From contig NZ_JBNGOP010000005.1 of the NCBI RefSeq assembly GCF_050589625.1, forward strand, positions 62,001-126,000: DNA of 64,000 nt, written 5' to 3'. Position numbers and translations under genes: made by a program. Below, piece after piece: positions 16,961 through 24,485 of the stretch. The stretch is from Pelagihabitans sp947500445 (GTDB lineage: Bacteria; Bacteroidota; Bacteroidia; Flavobacteriales; Flavobacteriaceae). Each line of letters opens with the position of its first letter. Position 1 is the first letter of the stretch. The notes beneath the pieces were generated by a model. It saw nothing but the letters and a program-made list of their open reading frames with translations, was not told the DNA's origin and searched no databases.

Positions 16961-17260
16961 GGTGTCTCTACAGACGCGACATGACATCCATTTTTTCAAT
17001 TGGCAGAAAGGTTCCTTTGTCCTTGTTCTTTTTTCTTTCAGCGTAGCGGTCTTTTTTTTAAGTAAATAGTATTTAGTATTAAGTAGTTAGTACCGAGAGG
17101 CTTGAATTTGAACTTTCTTCTGGCGCAGCGGTCTTTTTTTCAATGAACAATTAGCAATTATCAATACGCAGTGGCAGTAATTAGTAGTGGGTAAAAAGTG
17201 GTTACTGGGTACTCCTCTAATTTTGAATTTGACATTTGCGTTTGAATTTGAATTTGAAAA
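16961..17260. repeat. tandem duplication, copy 1 (300 bp)
   Basis: First of two head-to-tail copies with a period of exactly 300 bp. It starts GGTGTCTCTACAG and includes CAATTGGCAGAAAGG and the T-runs after GCGTAGCGGTC. No gene is evident. It begins about 16 bp after the right hairpin of the IS200 element. Confidence 0.9.
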
Positions 17261-17560
17261 GGTGTCTCTACAGGCGCGACATGACATCCATTTTTTCAAT
17301 TGGCAGAAAGGTTCCTTTGTCCTTGTTCTTTTTTCTTTCAGCGTAGCGGTCTTTTTTTTAAGTAAATTGTATTTAGAACAAAGTAGTTAGTACTGAGAGG
17401 CTTGAATTTGAACTTTCTTCTGGCGTAGCGGTCTTTTTTTCAATGAACAATAAGCAATTATCAATACGCAGTGGCAGTAATTAGTGGTGGGTAAAAAGTG
17501 GTTACTGCGTACTCCTCGAATTTTGAATTTGCGTTTGAATTTGAATTTGCGTTTGAATTT
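17261..17560. repeat. tandem duplication, copy 2 (300 bp)
   Basis: Second copy. It keeps the 300-bp register without net insertion or deletion until about 17530, with scattered substitutions (for example CAGGCGCG for CAGACGCG, and AGAACA for AGTATT near 17375). The right end runs into the TTTGAA/TTTGCG tract. The differences show that the duplication is not recent, or that it has been mutating freely. Confidence 0.9.
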
Positions 17561-17600
17561 GCGTTTGAATTTGAACTTGACACTTGAACTTGAACTTACC
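17520..17600. repeat. TTTGAA/TTTGCG hexamer tract
   Basis: About 70 bp of near-perfect hexamers (TTTGCG, TTTGAA, then CTTGAA) just upstream of the FAD-oxidoreductase promoter. An open frame passes through it only because the hexamers lack stop codons in that frame. I treat it as non-coding. Confidence 0.75.
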
Positions 17601-17636
17601 AAAGCCCTCCCGGTTGTCCCCGGAATATCGATTCGT

Positions 17637-17644
17637 TACCTTTG
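17637..17644 (+). promoter_or_regulatory. -7 element of the FAD-oxidoreductase gene
   Basis: TACCTTTG, a full TAnnTTTG match, ends 4 bp before the ATG at 17649. Transcription would begin at about the start codon, giving a nearly leaderless message. This element supports placing the start at 17649. Confidence 0.5.
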
Positions 17645-17648
17645 GCCC

Positions 17649-18713
17649 ATGGTGGATTATTTGGTAGTCGGTTTTGGTTTGGCAGGCGTTTCTTTCTGCG
17701 AAACTTTGGCGCAGCAGGGCAAAACGTTCATGGTGGTGAGCGATGCTTCGCAGACGGCCTCTCAGGTCGCAGCGGGCACTTACAATCCGGTAATCCTAAA
17801 ACGGTTTACAATGGCATGGGACGCAGTGGAACAACTGCGATATGCACTGCCCTTTTACAAAGGATTGGAAACCAAACTGGGCGTGCACCTGAATTATAAA
17901 ATGCCCGTTTACAGAAGGTTCGCTTCCATAGAAGAACAGAACATGTGGTTCAGGGCGGCAGATCAAGAAGGGTTACAGGCCTTTTTATCCCTGGATTTGA
18001 AAACCAATACCAATACTGCGATAGACGCGCCATTTGGGTATGGGGAAGTGCTAAAGACCGGCCGTATCGATTGCCCGGTATTATTGGAAGCCTATCGTCG
18101 GCATTTGATCGAAAAAAATGCCTTCTTGTTCCAGCCTTTCGATTTTGATGCCTTTACCATCCACAACGGCCATGTTTCCTATAAAGAGGTGCATGCAAGG
18201 AATGTGGTGTTTTGCGAGGGCTATGGACTGCATAAAAACCCGTATTTTAACTATTTACCGTTAACGGGCACCAAAGGGGAATACCTTACTATAAAAGTCC
18301 CACTTTTAAAAATAGGGCATGCCATAAAGGCGAGCATCTTTTGCATGCCGCTGCCGACGGCCGATCATTATTTGGTTGGGGCCACCTATAAATGGAAGGA
18401 CAAGACCAACACGCCTACGGCGGCCGTACGGTCGGAACTACAGGAGAAACTGGAACATTTTTTAAAATGTGATTATGAGGTCGTGGATCATACGGCGGGC
18501 ATACGCCCTACAGTAGTCGATAGAAGGCCATTGGTGGGCAAACATCCCGTTTATGGACAACTTCATGTGCTAAACGGTTTTGGGTCCCGTGGGGTGTTGG
18601 TGGGGCCTACCGCTGCCAAGATATTGTTACGGCATATTGAGGCCGATGAAACCATACCGCAGGAAATGGATATCCAACGCTTTACGAAGAAATACTATCC
18701 AGATCTCCTTTAG
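17649..18713 (+). CDS. FAD-dependent oxidoreductase, D-amino-acid oxidase/glycine oxidase family
   Basis: Flavoprotein of 355 residues. The Rossmann dinucleotide-binding motif opens the protein (VDYLVVGFGLAGVSFCETL, GxGxxG near 9-14). Typical C-terminal FAD-contact segments of DAO-type enzymes follow (GIRPTVVDRRPLVGKHP and GFGSRGVLVGP). Such enzymes oxidise the CH-NH group of an amino acid; the substrate cannot be read from sequence. The frame stays open upstream to 17484 through the hexamer repeat, but the Rossmann strand must lie at the N-terminus, so 17649 is chosen. The 3' end overlaps the convergent DUF983 gene by 32 bp. Confidence 0.85.
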   Translation: MVDYLVVGFGLAGVSFCETLAQQGKTFMVVSDASQTASQVAAGTYNPVILKRFTMAWDAVEQLRYALPFYKGLETKLGVHLNYKMPVYRRFASIEEQNMWFRAADQEGLQAFLSLDLKTNTNTAIDAPFGYGEVLKTGRIDCPVLLEAYRRHLIEKNAFLFQPFDFDAFTIHNGHVSYKEVHARNVVFCEGYGLHKNPYFNYLPLTGTKGEYLTIKVPLLKIGHAIKASIFCMPLPTADHYLVGATYKWKDKTNTPTAAVRSELQEKLEHFLKCDYEVVDHTAGIRPTVVDRRPLVGKHPVYGQLHVLNGFGSRGVLVGPTAAKILLRHIEADETIPQEMDIQRFTKKYYPDLL

Positions 18714-19086
18714 CGGCCCCGGCGTCGTAGCGCACAAAAACATTGATCCATATGTTTCGGGACAATCGTATGATTACCGGCATAAAAACGACTAGGGTAG
18801 CAACGATTGCCAAAAAAGATTTTATAAGGGATGCTCCCATAAAAAGGTTACTGATAACAAAGGCAGCCACGGCAAAAGCAATGCCCACACCATAACTGAC
18901 ATACATGGATCCATAGAAAAAAGAGGGTTCCATTTTATACTTTAAGCCACAACTGCTGCAGCGTTCGTACATTTTAAAAAGATGGTTGGGCCGGTACGGA
19001 TTTTTGGATTCATACATGCTTTCTTTATGGCATCTTGGACAAGTTCCTGTTAAAATACTATAGATTTTGTATCCTTTTTTTAACAT
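18682..19086 (-). CDS. DUF983 family membrane protein
   Basis: Small membrane protein of 134 residues. Two Cys pairs form a probable zinc site (TCPRCHKES and RCSSCGLKY). Two membrane helices follow (about 64-84 and 88-108). The start MLKKGYKIYSILTG is the usual DUF983 N-terminus; an in-frame ATG 9 bp upstream (19095) is also possible. A TAnnTTTG element at 19103-19110 lies just upstream. It is convergent with, and overlaps by 32 bp, the FAD-oxidoreductase gene. Function unknown. Confidence 0.85.
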   Translation of the reverse strand: MLKKGYKIYSILTGTCPRCHKESMYESKNPYRPNHLFKMYERCSSCGLKYKMEPSFFYGSMYVSYGVGIAFAVAAFVISNLFMGASLIKSFLAIVATLVVFMPVIIRLSRNIWINVFVRYDAGAAKGDLDSISS

Positions 19087-19102
19087 TTGCAGCATCTTTG
19101 TA

Positions 19103-19110
19103 CAAAGGTA
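19103..19110 (-). promoter_or_regulatory. -7 element of the DUF983 gene
   Basis: On the minus strand TACCTTTG, a full TAnnTTTG match, 7-16 bp before the two candidate ATG codons. It lies within the near-palindrome CATCTTTGTACAAAGGTA. Confidence 0.5.
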
Positions 19111-19247
19111 CTGAACCTTGTGATTTTAATCGGTTATCAAGGTTATATTACCAACGATTTAACAAGGTGGTTCAGACCGCTTCAACAAGTAAAAAAATGT
19201 GTGGTATAATGCTACCGCGCAAGTCCCGATAAAATAACCAAGGCGCT

Positions 19248-21164
19248 ATGCTCAATATTCATAATCTTTCCGTGTCCTTTGGCGGGGAATATCTTTTCGA
19301 ATCCATTTCATTTCGTTTGAATGCCGGTGACCGCGTTGGATTGATCGGAAAAAACGGTGCCGGAAAATCAACGATGCTAAAGTTGTTGTCAAAAGACATG
19401 CCCTTGGATTCAGGTACTATTGCCATTGAAAAGGGCATTAGGATCGGTTTTCTGCGACAAGACATCGATTTTGAGCAGGGCCGTTCGGTATTGGAAGAGG
19501 CCTATCAGGCATTCACCGAAATTAAAAAGTTGGAGGTACAGCTCGAATACATCAATCAACAACTTGCCGAGCGTACCGATTATGAAAGTGAAGGCTACAA
19601 CCAATTGATGGTAGACCTGAACGACGTATCGCACCATTATGAGATTTTAGGGGGGTACAACTATCAGGGCGACACGGAAAAAATTCTCTTGGGCCTGGGA
19701 TTCAAGCGCACTGATTTCGATAAGAAAACGGATACCTTTTCCGGTGGATGGCGCATGCGTATCGAATTGGCAAAGCTGCTATTGCAACGTAACGACGTAT
19801 TGCTGCTCGATGAGCCCACCAACCACTTGGATATTGAATCGATCATTTGGCTGGAGCAGTTTCTTAACAACTACGCGGGAGCGGTCATGATCGTATCGCA
19901 CGATAAAATGTTCTTGGATCAGGTGACCAATAGGACCATAGAGATATCCCTGGGCCGTATATACGATTACAAAAAGCCCTATTCCAAGTTTTTGGAACTG
20001 CGGGCCGAGATAAAGGAACAGCAATTGAACGCCCAAAAGAACCAGGAAAAGGAAATCCAACAGGCCGAGAGGCTGATAGAACGGTTCAAGGCAAAAAGCA
20101 CAAAGGCCTCCATGGCACAGTCCCTTATGAAAAAGCTGGACCGAATGGAACGTATAGAAGTGGACGGGGACGACAATGCCGTAATGAACCTGCGTTTTCC
20201 CATTTCAGTTACCCCCGGAAAAATCATCGCCGAAATGGAGGGGCTTACAAAACGATATGGCGATAATTTGGTGCTGAGCGACATTGAGCTATTGCTGGAA
20301 AGGGATAGCAAAACCGCTTTTGTAGGGCAAAATGGGCAAGGCAAATCTACCTTGGCAAAAATTATGGTGGGGGAGCTGGCACACGAAGGAAAGGTAAAAT
20401 TGGGCCATAACGTGCAAATTGGATATTTCGCGCAGAACCAGGCCGAGTATCTCGATGGGAACAAAACCATTTTGGATACCATGATCGATGCCGCGAACGA
20501 AAAAAATAGGAGCAAGGTGCGGGATATACTCGGTTCTTTCCTGTTTCGGGGCGATGAGGTGGAGAAGTATGTGAAAGTGCTTTCGGGGGGCGAACGCAAC
20601 AGACTGGCCTTGGCCAAAATGTTGTTACAGCCTTTTAACGTTTTGGTGATGGACGAACCGACCAACCACCTCGATATCCAATCGAAAAATGTATTGAAGC
20701 AAGCACTTCAAAACTTTGAAGGTACGTTGATACTCGTTTCGCACGACCGTGATTTTTTACAAGGGCTTACCAATAAAGTGTACGAATTTAAGGAGCGTAA
20801 AATAAGGGAGTACCTAGGAGATATCGATTTCTATTTGGAACAGCGGAGCGCAGAAAACTTTAGGGCCATAGAAAAGAACACCAGCGTAAAACAAAAGGAG
20901 GTTTCCGAGAAAAAGACCAAAAGCAGTTTCAAGGACCAAAAGCGTATAAAATCCCTAAAAAACCAACTCAGTTCCGTAGAGGCCAAGATTTCGGCATTGG
21001 AAAAAACGATCGCTACGATCGATCATGAGTTGTTGATGAATTATGATAAGACCATTTCCGAACCGAATTTTTTTGAAACCTATCAGGAAAAGAAAAAGGA
21101 GTTGGAGCGCTTAATGGAGCGCTGGGAAAAGCTATCTTCCGAGATGGAAACCATCGATGAATGA
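19248..21164 (+). CDS. ABC-F family ATPase (Uup/YheS-like)
   Basis: Soluble twin-ATPase of the ABC-F class, which acts on the ribosome or in DNA/ribosome quality control; there are no membrane segments. Length is 638 residues. First ATPase: GLIGKNGAGKST (about 32-43), FSGGWRMRIELAKLL, LLLDEPTNHLDIES. An arm-linker region follows, rich in Gln, Lys and Glu. Second ATPase: FVGQNGQGKST, LSGGERNRLALAKMLL, VMDEPTNHLDIQS. The last 90 residues form a charged coiled coil as in Uup. A housekeeping paralogue is more likely than an antibiotic-resistance member. Confidence 0.92.
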   Translation: MLNIHNLSVSFGGEYLFESISFRLNAGDRVGLIGKNGAGKSTMLKLLSKDMPLDSGTIAIEKGIRIGFLRQDIDFEQGRSVLEEAYQAFTEIKKLEVQLEYINQQLAERTDYESEGYNQLMVDLNDVSHHYEILGGYNYQGDTEKILLGLGFKRTDFDKKTDTFSGGWRMRIELAKLLLQRNDVLLLDEPTNHLDIESIIWLEQFLNNYAGAVMIVSHDKMFLDQVTNRTIEISLGRIYDYKKPYSKFLELRAEIKEQQLNAQKNQEKEIQQAERLIERFKAKSTKASMAQSLMKKLDRMERIEVDGDDNAVMNLRFPISVTPGKIIAEMEGLTKRYGDNLVLSDIELLLERDSKTAFVGQNGQGKSTLAKIMVGELAHEGKVKLGHNVQIGYFAQNQAEYLDGNKTILDTMIDAANEKNRSKVRDILGSFLFRGDEVEKYVKVLSGGERNRLALAKMLLQPFNVLVMDEPTNHLDIQSKNVLKQALQNFEGTLILVSHDRDFLQGLTNKVYEFKERKIREYLGDIDFYLEQRSAENFRAIEKNTSVKQKEVSEKKTKSSFKDQKRIKSLKNQLSSVEAKISALEKTIATIDHELLMNYDKTISEPNFFETYQEKKKELERLMERWEKLSSEMETIDE

Positions 21165-21170
21165 CACGAT

Positions 21171-21194
21171 GTGAGCCCCCTAAAAACGGCTCAC
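21171..21194 (+). other. hairpin after the ABC-F gene
   Basis: Perfect 7-bp inverted repeat GTGAGCC / GGCTCAC with a 10-nt loop, 7 bp after the stop codon. It lacks a T-run, so it is perhaps a 3'-end stabiliser or a weak terminator. Confidence 0.45.
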
Positions 21195-21333
21195 CACAGA
21201 AAAAAGAACTTTCACAACAAAAACGGACCGTTCATCGATAAATTTTGCGGTACGACCGGATTTTAACGTTATTTGTAAGGCAATTCTTTCTATAATGAAT
21301 AGCACGCCCAAATCAAAACAAACACCATTACCT

Positions 21334-22218
21334 ATGAAACGAAACATATGCTTATTACTTCTGGTATTGATTGGACAGAGCGTAATCGCGCAGGTTTCCA
21401 AAAAAGAGAAAAAAGCGTTACTTGCCTTTTATAATGCCACCAACGGTAACCACTGGGTGAATAAATGGGATCTTAAGGCACCCGTATCCAAATGGTACGG
21501 TGTAAAAGTGGTCGACGATCATGTGGTCGAACTCAATCTGTTCCGGAATAACTTACAAGGAGCCCTCCCCGACAGTCTGGACGAACTCAAACATCTTAAG
21601 GTGTTAAACCTTGCCTTTAACAATATTACCGGTGCCATTCCCGATGCGCTCACTAGTTTGCAGGACCTGAAGGTGCTAAAATTGGAAATGAACCGTATTA
21701 AGGGAGCTATTCCCAGTGACTTGGGCGGCCTGGCCAGTTTGGAAGAGTTTACCGCGTTCAACAATTTTATATCGGGTTCCATTCCCGAAAGTGTGGGGGA
21801 CATTGCCAGTTTAAAAGTATTGAATCTCTCCAGCAACAACCTTGGGGGCGACATCCCAAACTCATTGGGCAGTTTGGATAATTTGGAAAGTCTTGGACTT
21901 TTTGAAAACGGATTGGAAGGGGCGATTCCCGGTGAGATCGGTGGCCTTGCGAATTTAAAGGAACTGGTTTTGGCCAATAACAAACTGGGAGGCGATATCC
22001 CCAAAGAGTTTGGCCAGTTGGCCAGTTTGCGGGTATTGCAAATACAAAACAACAAATTCGATTCCTTTAAAAATTTAGAATATCTAAATACGGAAGGAAT
22101 GTTGGTTCTCGATTTTGATAAAGGAAACGAAACTTTGGATTTTAAAGATGTTGATTTCAGTAAAACCCGAATGGCGGAAACAAAATTCGAGGATGAGGTT
22201 GATGATGATAATAAGTAA
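21334..22218 (+). CDS. secreted leucine-rich-repeat protein
   Basis: Exported protein of 294 residues. The signal peptide (MKRNICLLLLVLIGQSVIAQ) fixes the start at 21334 rather than the in-frame ATG at 21295. After an N-terminal cap (ALLAFYNATNGNHWVNKWDL) come about seven plant-type LRR units of 24 residues, each like LxxLKVLxLxxNxxxGAIPxxL. The C-terminal 35 residues are acidic. LRRs bind proteins; the partner is unknown. No T9SS C-terminal domain is evident. A strong terminator follows. Confidence 0.85.
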   Translation: MKRNICLLLLVLIGQSVIAQVSKKEKKALLAFYNATNGNHWVNKWDLKAPVSKWYGVKVVDDHVVELNLFRNNLQGALPDSLDELKHLKVLNLAFNNITGAIPDALTSLQDLKVLKLEMNRIKGAIPSDLGGLASLEEFTAFNNFISGSIPESVGDIASLKVLNLSSNNLGGDIPNSLGSLDNLESLGLFENGLEGAIPGEIGGLANLKELVLANNKLGGDIPKEFGQLASLRVLQIQNNKFDSFKNLEYLNTEGMLVLDFDKGNETLDFKDVDFSKTRMAETKFEDEVDDDNK

Positions 22219-22247
22219 TTCTTTATTTATAGTTAGTTAGTTTGGTT

Positions 22248-22281
22248 AAAAAGGGATGTTATGATCGGCATCCCTTTTTTT
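22248..22281 (+). terminator. intrinsic terminator of the LRR gene
   Basis: AAAAAGGGATG pairs with CATCCCTTTTT around a 10-nt loop, and the T-run continues. It lies between the convergent LRR and GIN-domain genes and could serve both. Confidence 0.85.
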
Positions 22282-22370
22282 ATTTTTCGAGTTTAAACGT
22301 AACGTAGGATATCGAAAGACAGGGGGAATGCTATACATATGATACCGTTATAGTATAACGTAACGCGCCA

Positions 22371-23051
22371 TCATTCCACTATTGTTATCTTTCCGCCGAA
22401 TACCTTATCGCGCTCCACATCCTTAGGGTCGCCATAAATATAGATATACCCGCCCGCACGTACTTTTGCGGTAACCTTGTCCGAAGCCTTTACGTCTGCC
22501 CGGCCACCTGCGTTCACCGTTACCCGTGTGGTTTTTGTGTTCAAGTTTTTATTTCTGACCTTGCCCCCGGTATTCACCATTACCTCCTGTTGCGTAGCCA
22601 TACCGGTCAATTCGATGCCACCTCCTGAAATGGATTTGGTATAGAGGTCGTCCACGGCAAGTTCCAGTTCAATTTGCCCGCCTTCCTGGGCCTTGATCTC
22701 TACCCGTTTGCCCTTAAAGGTCTCGTCCGATAGTATCTTGGCGTTTTCATTGGCATCTACCAAAACGAGCGGTTCGCTATAATATAAAGTTGCCAGCGCT
22801 TCGTTGCCGTCCAAAAAGTTGTCGAACTCCATTTTTATCTTCAGTACACCGCCTTTGTTGGATATATTGATCTCGTCCTGATCGTCGCCGGTGATGACAA
22901 GTTTGTTTTCGTCGCTTTTTACCAATTTCACGATGATCCTATCATAAGCTTTCAGCTCCGTAAACGCTTCAAGCGTTTTTGTCTTGGACCGTTGTGCGAA
23001 AACGGACAGGGTACAAAATAGGAATAGGGTAAGCGTGCCGATCAACTTCAT
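22371..23051 (-). CDS. GIN-domain (DUF2807) secreted beta-helix protein
   Basis: Exported protein of 226 residues with a signal peptide (MKLIGTLTLFLFCTLSVFAQ). It then shows the head GIN domain: FTELKAYDRIIVKLVKSDENKL, a series of short beta strands, and the Gly-rich turns NTGGKVRN, VNAGGRADV and VRAGGYIYIYG. These predict a right-handed beta-helix as in other DUF2807 proteins of Bacteroidota. The molecular function of the family is not established. The gene stands alone, convergent with the LRR gene. Confidence 0.85.
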   Translation of the reverse strand: MKLIGTLTLFLFCTLSVFAQRSKTKTLEAFTELKAYDRIIVKLVKSDENKLVITGDDQDEINISNKGGVLKIKMEFDNFLDGNEALATLYYSEPLVLVDANENAKILSDETFKGKRVEIKAQEGGQIELELAVDDLYTKSISGGGIELTGMATQQEVMVNTGGKVRNKNLNTKTTRVTVNAGGRADVKASDKVTAKVRAGGYIYIYGDPKDVERDKVFGGKITIVE

Positions 23052-23587
23052 AATTTCATTTTTTAAGGTGGAAGGGTCAAAACGCCCTATTGTTAAAGTG
23101 CCTTGGAACGTTGCCGGCCTAGCTTCCGTTTTTTTAACGCGTGACCATGCGTTCCATTACCGAAGTAGGGGCGGTCCAAAACGTTGGAACGGGAAGCCTA
23201 AATTTCAATATCGAACAAGAAGTTTTTCCATTGTGGCGTTGCCGTTCCCGGTACTACCTCAAATGTACTATTTTTTACGATATTCCGGTTTTGATGAATC
23301 CCGCTTTTGGGCGCGTATGAGGAGGATAGTACAAAGTGGTAACGGTAACAGTCTTCGCCTGATAAAATCCGATTTGTTTTTGATCTTAAACACTTCCGTT
23401 TATCTTTACGCTTTCATTAATTTCCGCACGTAGTCAGCGGTAACGAAAAAGCGGGGCAGGTCCGCAAGGATGCATTTACGCCTCGTTATCATTTTTTTGA
23501 TGAAAAAAAGGCGAACCTGCACTTTTCCGTTTCCGCTATTTCGCGACTGATAAGAGGCTTGAGTAACAAAAAACGATAGGACACACT
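23052..23587. other. 536-bp intergenic region with a possible structured element
   Basis: This gap lies between divergent genes (GIN-domain minus, FAH-family plus). No credible coding frame was found. At 23456-23520, GCAGGT and ACCTGC pair and the stem continues through one mismatch into CGC/GCG. It encloses a smaller ATCA...TGAT hairpin around a T-run. It lies 68 bp before the FAH start, so it would be in that gene's leader. No match to a riboswitch class that I know. Confidence 0.35.
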
Positions 23588-24445
23588 ATGAAATTAATAC
23601 GATTTGGAGTGATTGGGGAAGAAAGGCCCGGGGTACAACTGGAAAACGGTACCCGAATTGATGTAACCGCTTTTGGCGAAGATTTTACGGAAGCCTTTTT
23701 CGGTGGCGATGGTCCGGCCCGCTTAAAGGCATGGTTGAGTTCCAGCGCGGCTGGTTGTCCTGTCGTACCTGGAACGACGCGATTGGGCGCCCCTTTGTGC
23801 AGGCCTTCAAAAATTGTATGCATCGGTCTCAATTATGCAAAGCACGCCAAAGAAGCGGGAATGGAAATCCCAAAGGAACCGCTGTTATTTTTTAAGGCCA
23901 CTTCGGCCATAGTAGGGCCAAATGACGATGTTGTTATTCCAAAGGGCAGTACCAAAACGGATTGGGAGGTAGAGCTGGCCATCGTGATCGGTAAAAAAGC
24001 GTCGTATGTAAGCAAGGAAAACGCAATGGACCATGTGGCGGGATATGTACTGCATAACGACTATAGCGAACGGGAATACCAAATAGAACGCAGTGGACAA
24101 TGGGTAAAGGGAAAAAGTTGCGACACTTTTGCACCTTTGGGACCGTTTATCGCTACGCCGGATGAAATAGAAGACCCGCACGACCTAAATTTATGGCTAA
24201 AGGTGAACGGCGAAACATTACAGCATAGCAACACTTCCGATTTTGTTTTCGATATTCCTACCGCCATCAGTTATATCAGTTCGTTCATGACCTTGTTGCC
24301 GGGTGATGTTATTTCGACAGGAACGCCCTTTGGGGTGGGACTCGGCTTCGATCCCCCTCGTTTCTTACGTGCCGGTGATGTGGTAGAGCTTGGAGTGGAC
24401 GGTTTGGGCAGTTCCAAACAAAAAGCAAGGGCATATTCGGAATAG
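23588..24445 (+). CDS. fumarylacetoacetate-hydrolase family protein
   Basis: FAH-superfamily enzyme of 285 residues. The N-terminal domain has residues 1-70 (IRFGVIGEERPGVQLENG). The catalytic domain starts KIVCIGLNYAKHAKEAG near 76. The metal-binding acidic residues are in DWEVELAIVIG (two Glu) and HNDYSEREYQ (Asp). GKSCDTFAPLGPFI and STGTPFGVGLG complete the pattern. Members act as 2,4-diketo-3-deoxy-sugar-acid hydrolases, ureidoglycolate lyases or 2-keto-acid hydratases. With no sugar-catabolic neighbours the substrate cannot be assigned; the sugar-acid type is the most likely. Confidence 0.88.
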   Translation: MKLIRFGVIGEERPGVQLENGTRIDVTAFGEDFTEAFFGGDGPARLKAWLSSSAAGCPVVPGTTRLGAPLCRPSKIVCIGLNYAKHAKEAGMEIPKEPLLFFKATSAIVGPNDDVVIPKGSTKTDWEVELAIVIGKKASYVSKENAMDHVAGYVLHNDYSEREYQIERSGQWVKGKSCDTFAPLGPFIATPDEIEDPHDLNLWLKVNGETLQHSNTSDFVFDIPTAISYISSFMTLLPGDVISTGTPFGVGLGFDPPRFLRAGDVVELGVDGLGSSKQKARAYSE

Positions 24446-24485
24446 GGATGCGATGCGGTGGGTCGTGATTTTGGAGTACAATCGG

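Noticed and set aside
16961..17560. CRISPR-like array
   Set aside because: There are only two copies of a 300-bp unit, with no short repeats and unique spacers and no cas genes. It is a tandem duplication.
17484..17648. N-terminal extension of the FAD oxidoreductase through the hexamer tract
   Set aside because: The extension is an Asn-Leu repeat made by TTTGAA/TTTGCG units. The Rossmann fold must begin at the N-terminus, and a -7 promoter element lies inside the extension.
22984..23433. 149-codon plus-strand open frame in and after the GIN-domain gene
   Set aside because: Its first part is antisense to the GIN signal-peptide region, and the rest has no domain, no signal peptide and unusual Arg/Phe-rich content.
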